From the NCBI GenBank assembly GCA_014859895.1, contig JACZKS010000170.1, forward strand, positions 54,727-118,726: a DNA stretch of 64,000 nt, given 5' to 3'. This DNA comes from Rhodospirillales bacterium (GTDB taxonomy: Bacteria; Pseudomonadota; Alphaproteobacteria; Rhodospirillales; Shumkoniaceae). Below, one piece after another: positions 1-9,381 of the stretch. The position numbers and the translations under genes are program-made. The notes below the pieces were generated by a model, which saw only the letters and a list, made by a program, of their open reading frames with translations, searched no databases and was not told where the DNA came from. How positions within the stretch are numbered: position 1 is the stretch's first letter; every line of letters starts with the position of its first letter.

Positions 1-1
1 G

Positions 2-754
2 CAGATATTGATGCGAGCAACTGGCAGCGCCGTGCGTTACTGGCCCGTCATGCAACTCACCTTCATCGGGGCTTATGCCGGCAATTTTCTGCCATCCACG
101 GTCGGCGGCGATGCCGTCCGGGCAACGTTCCTGAAACGCCATGGGCATGAGTATCGGAAGACGGTACCCCTGCTCGTGGGAGATCGCATGCTCAACCTTT
201 TCGCCGTCTTGTTGCTGGGCCTCTGTGTCCTGTTCGTCCCGGACCTATGGCGGTCATTCACCCTGCACGTTCCCACTGTGGGGCAGCTCGCGGTCGGCGT
301 CATCGCCATCGCTGCCATGACCCTCCTGCTGGCCGGGTTGATCTGTCTGCCGCGACTGCGGGATATTTTCGCGGCGCTTCGGCATGAAACCCTGACCGCC
401 ACCACCCTTCTCGCCCGACGGCCGATTGTCATTGCGGCGTGTCTGGGCCTGTCGTTGCTGTCCGAAGCGACATCTTTCGGTACCGTATACCTGCTGGCCG
501 ATGGCGTGGGGACGGGAGCGACCCTCCTCGAGGTATTTGCCGTTATGGCACTGGTTCAGATCATCGTTCTGCTGCCAGTGACGATTAACGGGATCGGCCT
601 ACAAGAGGCGGGATTCGTTGTCCTGCTAACGCAGGTGGGCGTCACCACCCAGCTCTCCCTCACGGTCGCAATTCTGGTGCGGATGATAGCGCTGTTGACC
701 ACGTTGCCCGGCTTACTGTATCTCCTGCGGGGAAAGTTTCGGGGACCCGCATGA
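2..754 (+). CDS. YbhN/AglD-type flippase-like membrane protein, 5' end cut by window
   Basis: The frame is open to the left edge, so the N-terminus lies outside the window; the visible part is about 250 residues against roughly 300 or more for the family. It has several hydrophobic segments and the family motif NFLPSTVGGDAVRA near the visible start, followed by conserved GxGxQE-like residues (INGIGLQEAGFVVL) near the end. These belong to the lysylphosphatidylglycerol-synthase-type/UPF0104 membrane family, whose members are often found with lipid-linked glycan genes and are proposed to flip or transfer lipids. The exact substrate cannot be told. A plus-strand radical SAM gene follows after about 95 bases, so the two may be co-transcribed. 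Confidence 0.75.
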   Translation, partial: QILMRATGSAVRYWPVMQLTFIGAYAGNFLPSTVGGDAVRATFLKRHGHEYRKTVPLLVGDRMLNLFAVLLLGLCVLFVPDLWRSFTLHVPTVGQLAVGVIAIAAMTLLLAGLICLPRLRDIFAALRHETLTATTLLARRPIVIAACLGLSLLSEATSFGTVYLLADGVGTGATLLEVFAVMALVQIIVLLPVTINGIGLQEAGFVVLLTQVGVTTQLSLTVAILVRMIALLTTLPGLLYLLRGKFRGPA

Positions 755-848
755 CTCGCGCCAGTCCTGGACGCAGTTGCCGATGGCCCGCAGTGGCGGT
801 CCGAATAAAATCTGTTAACGGAACTTCCCAGCTTGGCAGGACGGTAGC

Positions 849-1931
849 ATGGCGCTTCGTGTGATCGACAACCTACGCAGATTGCACGAAAAGGCGACCG
901 TGCGCTGCGGATCGGGCTACGTGAAGCGGATCGTCACCCACAATCCGATCGTTCGCGGCGGCAACGTTGCCAGGATCGCTTCATCGGTCAGTCGGACCGA
1001 ACTGCCGGCAAATCCGACGTTCATGCCACCCGCGATCATCTTGGAACCGACCAACCGATGCAATCTAAGGTGCGAAACCTGCATTCTGGGAACGGATCGA
1101 GCCTACAAGAACTACGCCAAGCGCGATCTGACGGTGGACGATTTCCGCCGGGTTTTGGACCAGATTCCAACGCTCGTTCATATCGTCCTGCAGGGGATAG
1201 GTGAGCCTCTTCTGAACGAGTCCCTGCCAGACATGATCCGCCTGGCAAGGCAGCGGGGCATTACCTGTTCCTTCAACACCAACGGCACCCTTATGAACGA
1301 GAAGAAGTTCGTGGAAGTCATGGAGGCCGGGGTCGAAGAGATATCTTTTTCAGTTAACAGCATTGACGAAACGGTTTTCGCACAGACACGGTCGGGCGCG
1401 TCACTTCCCAAGGTGCTTCGCAACCTCGATCGCGTCCTGGAGATCCGCCGCGAGCGCGGAACCAAGGGACCGATCGTCGGTACGCGGTCCATTCTGATGC
1501 GGGAAACGGTCCCAGGGGCGGAAAAACTCGTCGAGTACTGCGCCGACCGGGGGGTCGATCGCGTATGTTTCCAGGATTACCTGACCGGATTCGGCCAGGC
1601 CAAGATGGACGAGAGCAAGGTGAGCGACGAAGAAGTGAAGACCGTGCTACAGAGGCTGTTGGACACGGGCCGGCGCCGCCGCATTCAAGTCATCAACGAT
1701 AAGGGTGGCAATGGTCTGGGCGCCTGCCGGCAGCCGTGGCTCAGCCCATTCATCACGGCCGAGGGGTACGTGACCCCCTGTTGCACGATCGCCGACCCCT
1801 CGACGATCAATTTCGGCAACATTCTCAAAGAGGATTTTCAGGCGATCTGGCATAGCGAGAGCTATACCGCCTTCCGCGACCGCTTCTACCGGGACCGGCC
1901 CTTCATCTGCACCGTCTGCCCGCATTACTGA
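849..1931 (+). CDS. Radical SAM protein with SPASM-like C-terminus
   Basis: A 360-residue protein. Cys71, Cys75 and Cys78 form the CNLRCETC motif (Cx3Cx2C) that binds the radical SAM 4Fe-4S cluster. The C-terminus carries further cysteines (ACRQPW, TPCC, ICTVCPHY) of a SPASM-type domain holding auxiliary clusters, and the typical 'FGNI...IWHS' pattern between them. Such enzymes modify peptides or sugars, or act in glycan and cofactor loci; the substrate is unknown here. The ATG follows an AGGA about ten bases upstream. The gene ends 2 bases from the convergent stop of a GT4 gene on the other strand, with no room for a classical terminator. Confidence 0.85.
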   Translation: MALRVIDNLRRLHEKATVRCGSGYVKRIVTHNPIVRGGNVARIASSVSRTELPANPTFMPPAIILEPTNRCNLRCETCILGTDRAYKNYAKRDLTVDDFRRVLDQIPTLVHIVLQGIGEPLLNESLPDMIRLARQRGITCSFNTNGTLMNEKKFVEVMEAGVEEISFSVNSIDETVFAQTRSGASLPKVLRNLDRVLEIRRERGTKGPIVGTRSILMRETVPGAEKLVEYCADRGVDRVCFQDYLTGFGQAKMDESKVSDEEVKTVLQRLLDTGRRRRIQVINDKGGNGLGACRQPWLSPFITAEGYVTPCCTIADPSTINFGNILKEDFQAIWHSESYTAFRDRFYRDRPFICTVCPHY

Positions 1932-1933
1932 CC

Positions 1934-3067
1934 TTAGCCCGCCGTCGCCGCTTGCGCCAGAACGGCCTCGTAAGAGTCGACAATGCGGTCGAGGCTGAAC
2001 CGTTCGCATAGATCCAGACTGGCCGCTTGATAGGCGCCCAGGCGCTGGTGATCCGACATCAGTTCCGCCAGTCCGGTCCGAAACGCCACCATGTCATCGA
2101 CGGGAGCGGCGGCACCGTTTACGCCGTCCAAAAGAACGTCCGCCAACCCGGGAGCGGTGCTGCCGACGATGGCCAAGCCGTGCCTGAGGGCGTTGACGGC
2201 AGCAACAGGCATGCCTTCGAACTTCGAGGGGATCAGCAAGACGTCGGCGACGGCCATGATACGGTCCACCGTCTCCGGCTCCACCCAGCCATGAAAGCGA
2301 ACGCGCTCCACAAGCCGCAAGGCCGAAACCAGGTCACGAGCCTTGGCCATATCCGGCCCGTCCCCGACCAGATCCAAAGTCCAATCTTGGTCCAAAAGCC
2401 CGCCAAGCGCCTCGATGGTCAAACCCAAATTCTTTTGGCTATTAAAGCGACCCACGAATATCAGACGGACAGGCTCTTGCCGACCGCTGGTCGAACGCTC
2501 GGAGGACCGCCCGGATACGCCGTTGGGGATGACCGTAACGGTGCGAGAAAAAGCCCGCTCGGCCAGATCCCGCACGAAACTGCTTACCGCGGTCAGGGCG
2601 GCCGCGGCAGCAACAATCCGCCTGACAAAGGGCATGACGATCCGAAAGGCCGCGTCCGTCTGGCTCGGTGCCCCGCCCGGTACGTCGCCCAGATGGAAGG
2701 TGATGACGAAGGGTATGCGAAGGAGTTTAGAAACCGCGTAGGCGACGGCTCCGCTTGGCACGGCGAAATGAGCATGGATTACGTCGGGCCGAAAACGCCG
2801 GGCCGTTCGAAACGCCGGCAGGAAACTGGCAAGGACGTAGATGCCCATGCCGAATATGCTCGCCCCCTCGGCCCGCCGGCGCAGCACCTTGTTGCGACGG
2901 ACAGTGATACCTTCCAAGAGTTCTTGCTCGGGCAAACCGCGAAAAGCCGACGTCTGTACGCAGACTTCGTGCCCCCGCGCGCCGAGTACGGTAGCGACAT
3001 CCCGCGCAACCTTGCCGCCCCCGCCACCAAGCGGAGGGAACTCGTAACAGATAACCAGGATCTTCAT
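1934..3067 (-). CDS. Glycosyltransferase family 4
   Basis: A 377-residue GT-B fold enzyme. The N-terminus has the glycine-rich loop PPLGGGGGKVARDVA of GT4 acceptor domains. The C-terminal donor domain has VRLIFVGRFNSQKNL, a strong GT4 signature. The EX7E region reads EGMPVAAVN, so the second glutamate is replaced by Asn; activity may be altered, though some GT4 enzymes tolerate this. It starts inside the stop of the upstream methyltransferase (ATGA, 3064 to 3067), so the two are translationally coupled. It probably adds one sugar to a lipid-linked glycan on the cytoplasmic face; donor and acceptor are unknown. Confidence 0.87.
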   Translation of the reverse strand: MKILVICYEFPPLGGGGGKVARDVATVLGARGHEVCVQTSAFRGLPEQELLEGITVRRNKVLRRRAEGASIFGMGIYVLASFLPAFRTARRFRPDVIHAHFAVPSGAVAYAVSKLLRIPFVITFHLGDVPGGAPSQTDAAFRIVMPFVRRIVAAAAALTAVSSFVRDLAERAFSRTVTVIPNGVSGRSSERSTSGRQEPVRLIFVGRFNSQKNLGLTIEALGGLLDQDWTLDLVGDGPDMAKARDLVSALRLVERVRFHGWVEPETVDRIMAVADVLLIPSKFEGMPVAAVNALRHGLAIVGSTAPGLADVLLDGVNGAAAPVDDMVAFRTGLAELMSDHQRLGAYQAASLDLCERFSLDRIVDSYEAVLAQAATAG

Positions 3068-3786
3068 GGCCGCTTGGCCAGCACCGCGACGTAATCGCCT
3101 TTGCGCCAGGAATTGAGGCGGAACAGTTGGTACAAGCCTTCCGCCGCCAGTCGCCGCAACGGCCCGAACTCACCAGTCGTTCCCGCGCCGTTCATGCCGT
3201 TGTTCAGATTGCGGTACAATGGCGAATACAGGGGAAATCCCCATTCCACCGTACGCACGATCGACAGCCCGTTTGCCGCCATCTTGCTGGCCACCTCGCC
3301 GTGGCCATAGTTGCGGATATGGCCGACATTCCGCTCGAACCGCCGCATGCGGCCTTGCAGCGTCGAGACAATCAAATAGCCCCCCGTCATCGCCGCGAGG
3401 TGGCGAAACGCGCTGTCGTCATCGACGATGTGTTCGACCACGTCGGTGCAGACGACCAGGTCGAACCGCTCCGGCAAATGAGACTTCTCTAGGTCGAGTT
3501 GGAAGAACCTGCCCTCCGGTACCCGTCGGCGAGCCAGGGCGATGCCCTGCTCCACGAGTTCGGCGCCCGCCAGCGAGGCTTGCGGATGCAGGCGGCCGAG
3601 GTCACGCAGCAACGACCCTTCGCCGCAACCGACATCCAGTATGGTGCCTATGCCTGGTTGACGGGCTAGGGTCGTGATGATGCGGCGCATGTGTCGGGCG
3701 GTCGGCCCCAGACGTCGCATATCGTCCCACTCGCCCGACCAAGCCGCCTCGTAATCCTTGATTGGCGTTGTGGAATTCTCCACCAT
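3064..3786 (-). CDS. Class I SAM-dependent methyltransferase
   Basis: About 240 residues when started at the ATG at 3786, which has GGAG upstream; a longer reading frame exists but would run into the divergent membrane-protein gene and its N-terminal extension is basic and unlike the family. Motif I is TILDVGCGEGS, and the acidic motif after it and the FDLVVCTDVVEHI motif follow, typical of UbiE/COQ5-like sugar or lipid methyltransferases. It overlaps the downstream GT4 gene by ATGA. Promoter elements for this gene and for the divergent gene at 3860 must lie within the 73 bases between them, or overlap the genes. Confidence 0.85.
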   Translation of the reverse strand: MVENSTTPIKDYEAAWSGEWDDMRRLGPTARHMRRIITTLARQPGIGTILDVGCGEGSLLRDLGRLHPQASLAGAELVEQGIALARRRVPEGRFFQLDLEKSHLPERFDLVVCTDVVEHIVDDDSAFRHLAAMTGGYLIVSTLQGRMRRFERNVGHIRNYGHGEVASKMAANGLSIVRTVEWGFPLYSPLYRNLNNGMNGAGTTGEFGPLRRLAAEGLYQLFRLNSWRKGDYVAVLAKRP

Positions 3787-3859
3787 GGACCGCCTTCTCC
3801 GCCCCGCTTGCCCGTCCCGTTTCGACCGCTTCGTAGCACGCTCACAGGACATTGTCGAC

Positions 3860-5926
3860 ATGCGCGTTTGGCCAATGAATCTGCCCGTTCTCGTCGGCAA
3901 GCTGCTCCGCTTCGCAAGCGGCGTCCTAAGGACAATCGAAGCACAAAGCGGCAACCGTTTCTTCGCTATCTGCCTTGGCTTTTTCGTGGCGGTCGAGGTC
4001 TTCGTCACATTGGGGCCGGCACTTCATCGCGTCGTGCCGGTCGAACCGGACGATGCCCTGACGTACCTTCTGCGGACGGCCCAGATGGTCGAATGCCCCC
4101 GTCAGGGTTGTGTGGCGTTGGAAGACCTGCGTGTTCAGTTGTCTGCCGTGATGGACGACCCGCAACTCACCGCGACCGTCCAGGAAGCCTATTGGCATGT
4201 CTTCCTCAACCATGTCCCGGGCTATTCGCTGACGGCGGCCGTATTGAAAACGCTCGGACTGAGCTTCTTTCAGTCATACAATCTGTTGACCATCCTGGGA
4301 GGCATCGTGATTGCGGTGGGTGCCGCCATCTGGGCGCGGGCGCTCGTCGGTGCGTGGGCGGGCGGCATTGCCGTGGTACTGTTCGCGCTGACCTATTTCG
4401 TCGGCCATGGGCTGATCTGGATCGTGCCGAGCAATATGACGCTCGGCATGGCCATGCTGGCGTTCGGGCTGCTCGTTGAAAGACGGGAGCAGCGAGGTAT
4501 GATCCCGTTCTTCCTGCTCGTGCTGATGGCCGCCATACTGTCCTGGCACTCGATCGGCCGGTTCTACGCCATTGCCCTGTTGTTGAGCTACGCGGCGCTG
4601 GTACGCCGCCCCTACGTTCGTGTCGACTGGATCTTTCTGACGGTTGGGGTGGGATTGGTGGGAGTCGCCGAGGCTCTTCCCTATATAATCGAACGTCCCC
4701 TGCTGCGAATGCCCATTGTACCCCTGCCATTCGAGGGGACGGCGCTCGACGCCGTGCTGGCGAATGTCAGGGAGATGCCACGCATCATCGCCCGGTCCGC
4801 CATTGCGACGCTGGGCTACGGCGGACTGGTCGCTGTCGTCGTGATTGCGGCCCTCACGCTGCCACGATGGCGCCGGTGGTCGTTTCTGTTGTTCCTCGCC
4901 GGTTTCGGTGGCTTGTGCGCAGCATCGCTGCTGCATCTGTCGCCGCGCATACCGGCGGAGATTTTCGCGCGGGTATGGGTTCCTGTCGCCCTTCTCCTGT
5001 CCTGCGCGTTGGCGTGGGTGCTGCTAAGCCTGGCAAGGGTCTCGGTGCCATGGATGGAAACGTGTCTGGCCGCCGGGGCCGCAGGCCCCGAGAAGCGGGG
5101 TGACTCGATCCTGCGCGAGGGGCTCCCCCTGCTTCTCCTTCTGGGTATGCTTTGCGGGGTGGTGCTCCATGTGATCGTCGGCGCCTATGCCGTCGTCCGC
5201 GCGGAACGCATGGTCAGCGCGCGCAACGACTTTGCGTATTTCCCTGACAGTGTGACCCAGTTGCGCGATTCCGACGGCAGTTGCGGCCGCATTTTCTATA
5301 GCCGGAAGGAAGTCATGTTCGCCCATTTTCTGGACGGCGCCATGGACTGCCGCGTCTATTGGAACCCGTCCGGGAAACGCGACTTGACCGGCTCCGGTTT
5401 TGCCGACGTCCGGCGGGTCGCCTTTTTCAACCCGATCCACCACAATCAGGGGTGGGTCGATCTCGCTCCCAGTTCGGGTGTCGTTGTCAACATCGAACGC
5501 TCCCCGACCGGATCGCCATACCTCCTGTTACGAGGGCGCGGAGAGGTTGAATGGAAACTGGTTGATGCCGAGAAACACACCGTCGCAAACGGCCGCTTCG
5601 CCGTACAGGAAGGACCCGCGACGTGGCACCCGTGGGATGCTTCGGCATGGCGGCCGCAGTTGCGTCTGACCCTGACGACGCTGGCTGGCCGCATCGAGAT
5701 GGGCGGCTTTCGTATCGTCGGTCCGGCGGCCGTGCCGGCCGATCACAGCCCGGTCAGATGGCCGTGGGGAGAAGGCGTACGGATGAAATATTTCCCTCGC
5801 GTTCCCCATCAGGAGATTCCCGCGGCCGACATCGCCTTCGACGCCGCTCTTTGGGCCAACGTATCCGGCCGCCCCTTGCGCGTTCTTGACGATCGGGGAT
5901 TTGGCGTGATCGCGACCGTACAGTGA
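3860..5926 (+). CDS. Large polytopic membrane protein, GT-C-like
   Basis: About 688 residues from the ATG at 3860, which has AGGA about 12 bases upstream; earlier in-frame starts overlap the divergent methyltransferase. Roughly ten hydrophobic segments fill residues 20 to 460, with an acidic loop after the first one (VVPVEPDDALTYLL), as in GT-C transferases that use polyprenyl-phosphate sugars. The last 230 residues form a soluble, beta-rich domain that would lie outside the membrane. I do not recognise a named family. A GT2 enzyme of the DPM1/GtrB type at 9353 to 10321 could supply its donor. It stands alone on the plus strand between two minus-strand methyltransferases. Confidence 0.7.
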   Translation: MRVWPMNLPVLVGKLLRFASGVLRTIEAQSGNRFFAICLGFFVAVEVFVTLGPALHRVVPVEPDDALTYLLRTAQMVECPRQGCVALEDLRVQLSAVMDDPQLTATVQEAYWHVFLNHVPGYSLTAAVLKTLGLSFFQSYNLLTILGGIVIAVGAAIWARALVGAWAGGIAVVLFALTYFVGHGLIWIVPSNMTLGMAMLAFGLLVERREQRGMIPFFLLVLMAAILSWHSIGRFYAIALLLSYAALVRRPYVRVDWIFLTVGVGLVGVAEALPYIIERPLLRMPIVPLPFEGTALDAVLANVREMPRIIARSAIATLGYGGLVAVVVIAALTLPRWRRWSFLLFLAGFGGLCAASLLHLSPRIPAEIFARVWVPVALLLSCALAWVLLSLARVSVPWMETCLAAGAAGPEKRGDSILREGLPLLLLLGMLCGVVLHVIVGAYAVVRAERMVSARNDFAYFPDSVTQLRDSDGSCGRIFYSRKEVMFAHFLDGAMDCRVYWNPSGKRDLTGSGFADVRRVAFFNPIHHNQGWVDLAPSSGVVVNIERSPTGSPYLLLRGRGEVEWKLVDAEKHTVANGRFAVQEGPATWHPWDASAWRPQLRLTLTTLAGRIEMGGFRIVGPAAVPADHSPVRWPWGEGVRMKYFPRVPHQEIPAADIAFDAALWANVSGRPLRVLDDRGFGVIATVQ

Positions 5927-5953
5927 CGCGGGGCTTCCCGGTATCCTCTCGGC

Positions 5954-6754
5954 CTACGCGGCCCTTCTGGCCACCAGCGTCACCAGGGTGACGGACATGG
6001 TCGGATCATCGCGATCGAAATCCTTGCTGACCCGGTCGCGGATTTTTGCGTAGCCCGCCGCGTCCGATTCCTGAACCGGCACCTCGGCGCGATATCCCAG
6101 CTTGTCGAACAGGCGCAGATAGTCACTCAGGCGCCAGCGCGGCAGGTCTCCGGGATCGAGCCACCGCGTCCAGGTATGCTTTTCGAACTGGAGGAAATGA
6201 AATGGGTACTTGAAGAAATGATCGCGGAAATCGACCGCGTGACACATGCACCCACCGGGCGCCAGTACGCGATCGAGCGAGCGCAACACCGCCTCCGGCT
6301 CCGACAGGTGCTCAAGCACCGAATGGGAGACGACAAGGTCGATGGATGCCTCGTCAACATCTTCAACGTTGCCGATGCGCGCCACCCTGGCCGCCAGATC
6401 ATCCGGCACGCAGCCGGCATCAGCGGCGACTGTTCGCAATGCGATGCTGTCCGCGGCCGCATCCAGGGATCTGAAAGGCTCGACCGCATATACGCGCTCG
6501 GCCCCTTGGCTGGCGAGGCAGTAGGCCGCAGAGTTCGTTGCGCCCGAGCCGAGCTCCAGGATGCGCACGCCGCGATAGGGCTCGGCACCGCCAAGTGCCC
6601 TGCCCCACCCTTGCACGATAGGGTAAGGGCTCTGCATGCCGATATTCGCCTGATAGTACGGCAACAGGCGCCCGATCCGCATCAGCGACGCGTCCGTGAA
6701 TAGGAATTTCCGGACAAGCCGGAGGGCGACGTACTCCACATTTGACAACGGCAT
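5954..6754 (-). CDS. Class I SAM-dependent methyltransferase
   Basis: About 266 residues from the ATG at 6754, chosen because GGGAGAG lies 8 to 14 bases upstream; the open frame runs 30 codons further up. Motif I is RILELGSGATNSAAY, with a Ser-Gly in place of the usual Cys-Gly, followed by the LVVSHSVLEHL motif of the methyltransf_11 type. The middle carries MCHAVDFRDHFFK, common in glycan-locus methyltransferases of this size. The substrate is unknown. It is divergent from the MBOAT gene at 7004 across a 249-base gap, and ends 27 bases from the convergent end of the membrane protein at 5926. Confidence 0.8.
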   Translation of the reverse strand: MPLSNVEYVALRLVRKFLFTDASLMRIGRLLPYYQANIGMQSPYPIVQGWGRALGGAEPYRGVRILELGSGATNSAAYCLASQGAERVYAVEPFRSLDAAADSIALRTVAADAGCVPDDLAARVARIGNVEDVDEASIDLVVSHSVLEHLSEPEAVLRSLDRVLAPGGCMCHAVDFRDHFFKYPFHFLQFEKHTWTRWLDPGDLPRWRLSDYLRLFDKLGYRAEVPVQESDAAGYAKIRDRVSKDFDRDDPTMSVTLVTLVARRAA

Positions 6755-7003
6755 GCTGGTCTCTCCCGGAAAGCGGCAGCAGATTATCTTCGTGCGCACG
6801 GCACTGCCAAGGGTCGTCCGCGTCACGAGAGAGGAAATCGACATCGCTGCCGATCCTGAAAGGTCTCAAGAAACACCTTCAATCCGTCTTGAAAAACGTT
6901 ATTCTGGCGCCGCACGGGGGCGCTGTCGCCAACATCCCGCGGTAAAGACGATTAAATGCATAAGCTTGGCCGAGCGTAACCGGCCCCCCGCAGGAACTCC
7001 GGA

Positions 7004-8428
7004 ATGGTTTTCACGAGCTACGCTTTTTGGGGATTTTATGCCGTTTTCTGTGTTTTCTATGCCGCCAACCTGAAGTTGGCCCGTTCCGTAAAGCTGCAGA
7101 ACGTCATCGTCCTGGTCGGCAGCTATTTCGCTTACGCCTGGTGGGACTGGCGATTTCTCGCCCTCATCGTCGCCATCACCATCGTCACCTTCGTCGCCGC
7201 ACGCCTCATCGAGAGCGGACGCTACCGCAGACTTGCGCTGTGTACGGCCACCACGTACGCCTTGGGCGCGCTGTTCGTTTTCAAGTACTTTGATTTTTTC
7301 GTCGGCGAGGCTGACCAACTATTGCGCGCGGTAGGCCTTGAGACGTCGATCCACGGGCTGTCGTTTATCCTGCCGGTGGGAATCAGCTTTTACACGTTCC
7401 AGAGCCTCACCTATGTCGTGGACGTCTACCGCCGGTCCAGCCCGGCAAGCCGCAGCCTCCTGGACTATGCGGCCTATATCGCCTTTTTTCCCCAGCTCGT
7501 CGCCGGTCCCATCGAGCGAGCCGCCCATTTGTTGACGCAGTTTCACGGACTGCGGGCCCCCAGCGGACCAGACATCGTGCGAGGTCTGGAACTCATCCTG
7601 ACCGGGCTGGTGATGAAGATCGTCGTGGCGGACAATCTGGCGCCAACGGTCGACCACATATTCTCGACGCCGATTGAGGATCAGTCGGGAGGCGTCCTTG
7701 CTCTCGGTCTTCTGTACTTCACTTTTCAAATCTACGGCGATTTCTGCGGATATTCGACGATTGCAGTGGGGACTGCCAGGGTTTTGGGGTTCGACCTGAT
7801 GCAGAACTTCAACACACCCTACTTCGCGCGCTCTCCGCGAGAGTTCTGGCAGCGGTGGCACATCTCGCTCAGCACCTTTTTCCGCGACTACGTCTATCTG
7901 CCGATTGGCGGCAGCCGTGTCGGCACCGGACGCGCCACTGCCAACCTTCTTGCGACCTTTGTGCTGAGCGGCCTCTGGCACGGTGCAAACTGGACTTTCG
8001 TGCTATGGGGATTCTATCACGGCGCCCTGGTGGCCGGACAACACTTGGCGCGGCGCCTGCCGCTATTGTCGTGGGCATTTCCTGGACGGACGTTGTTGGA
8101 CATCGCCTTCACCTTCTTGCTTGTGCTGATCGGCTGGAGTTTGTTCCGCAGCCCCGATGTCGGTCATTCCCTCGCATATCTCGAACGCGTCGTCGCAGAT
8201 CTCTGTTTCCCCGAGGACTTCAAGTTCGTGTCGATCTACGTCGCGCTGTGTCTTGGCATGGACCTAGCCTGGCGGGACAACACCAGCCTCCGCCTTGATG
8301 TTGGCCTTTTCGGAGCCAAACAATTACAGTCTTACATAAGTCTCGCCTATTATTCGGCCCTATTCTGGCTTCTGGTTTTTTCGTTCCAGAAGAACGAGGG
8401 AGCCACCTTCATCTATTTTCAGTTCTGA
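7004..8428 (+). CDS. MBOAT-family O-acyltransferase (AlgI-like)
   Basis: A 474-residue polytopic membrane protein. It has the AlgI/PatA-type motifs PVGISFYTFQSLTYVVD, FFPQLVAGPIERA, FWQRWHISLSTFFRDYVY and SGLWHG; the His of the last motif, at about residue 326, is the catalytic histidine of the family. Such proteins move acyl groups, usually acetyl, across the membrane onto extracytoplasmic polysaccharide. The ATG has AGGA 8 to 9 bases upstream. The SGNH-like gene follows after 2 bases, the normal arrangement for MBOAT/SGNH acetylation systems. A role in O-acetylating the glycan of this locus is inferred. Confidence 0.92.
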   Translation: MVFTSYAFWGFYAVFCVFYAANLKLARSVKLQNVIVLVGSYFAYAWWDWRFLALIVAITIVTFVAARLIESGRYRRLALCTATTYALGALFVFKYFDFFVGEADQLLRAVGLETSIHGLSFILPVGISFYTFQSLTYVVDVYRRSSPASRSLLDYAAYIAFFPQLVAGPIERAAHLLTQFHGLRAPSGPDIVRGLELILTGLVMKIVVADNLAPTVDHIFSTPIEDQSGGVLALGLLYFTFQIYGDFCGYSTIAVGTARVLGFDLMQNFNTPYFARSPREFWQRWHISLSTFFRDYVYLPIGGSRVGTGRATANLLATFVLSGLWHGANWTFVLWGFYHGALVAGQHLARRLPLLSWAFPGRTLLDIAFTFLLVLIGWSLFRSPDVGHSLAYLERVVADLCFPEDFKFVSIYVALCLGMDLAWRDNTSLRLDVGLFGAKQLQSYISLAYYSALFWLLVFSFQKNEGATFIYFQF

Positions 8429-8430
8429 TC

Positions 8431-9381
8431 ATGCTCGGGACGCCCCGCCTTCTTACCCTCTTCCTCCTGGTTCAGGCGCTGATTTTGGCCGCACTTCTGA
8501 GTCTGTGGTTGTGGCTTCCGAAATCAGATCGCTTCCATCAGAATTACATGTTTGCGGCCGTGGATGCGGTGGACCGACTCAAGGCCGAGCGTGACACTCG
8601 GCGCATCATCCTGCTGGGAGGATCGAATTTCGGTTTTTCGGCCTCGGCCGAAACGCTGAGCCGGCAGTTTGGCATGCCCGTGGTCAATCTGGGATTCCAC
8701 GCGCGCTACGGATTCGAGAACATGTGGCGGAGCTTTCGGCCATACCTTGATCCGGCTCGCGATCTTATCGTCATCTCGCCGGAGTACTTGCAGTTCTCGA
8801 ATCTATCGGGCTACAGCGACATCTTCTGCGAAGCAATCTACTTGGGCCGGACAATCGAGTTGGAGGCTCGAGAGATCGCCTGCCTGCCCGACGTACTCCG
8901 TTTCAGCCTTTGGGATGCGGCATACTGGGCACTTGGGAAACGGCACCCACGCGACGCCTATTTCCGCGACGCCTTCAACGCCTACGGTGACGTAACCGCC
9001 CACTATGACCTGCCGCCCCGTCCGTTCGAATCGGACAAGGGCTATATCGCCGTACCGCAAACGCAGCAGCAAGCCTTCGTCGATTTTGTGCGCGAACATA
9101 TCGTGGGAGCCGGCTTCCGCATCGTCTATGTGCCGATCTTCATTCCGCGGTCATCCTGCAAACGCGAGGACGACGTTCTGGAATTTCAGAACCGCTTGCT
9201 GGCCGCCTTCCATCAGCCGCCAGTCCACAATACGGACGAACTGTGTTACCCGGATGAATTGTTCTTCGATACCTGGTACCACCTGCGCCGGCCGGGAGTC
9301 GAGCGGCGCACGGCATTCATCCAGCACCAGATCAAGGCCGTTGCTCCGCTCTTCAGGACGGCGGTCCAATCTCGCCCGTGA
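8431..9381 (+). CDS. Membrane-anchored SGNH/AlgX-like O-acetylation partner
   Basis: A 316-residue protein with one N-terminal membrane segment (residues 7 to 29) and a soluble domain predicted outside. The motif LLGGSNFGFS puts a Ser at residue 65, in the place of the SGNH nucleophile (GDS in classical members). A D-x3-H pair (D280 and H284 in DTWYHL) fits the C-terminal catalytic block. It directly follows the MBOAT gene, and MBOAT plus SGNH pairs transfer acetyl groups to exported polysaccharides. The last 29 bases overlap the convergent GT2 gene. I infer acetyltransferase or esterase activity; sequence identity to a named family could not be tested. Confidence 0.7.
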   Translation: MLGTPRLLTLFLLVQALILAALLSLWLWLPKSDRFHQNYMFAAVDAVDRLKAERDTRRIILLGGSNFGFSASAETLSRQFGMPVVNLGFHARYGFENMWRSFRPYLDPARDLIVISPEYLQFSNLSGYSDIFCEAIYLGRTIELEAREIACLPDVLRFSLWDAAYWALGKRHPRDAYFRDAFNAYGDVTAHYDLPPRPFESDKGYIAVPQTQQQAFVDFVREHIVGAGFRIVYVPIFIPRSSCKREDDVLEFQNRLLAAFHQPPVHNTDELCYPDELFFDTWYHLRRPGVERRTAFIQHQIKAVAPLFRTAVQSRP

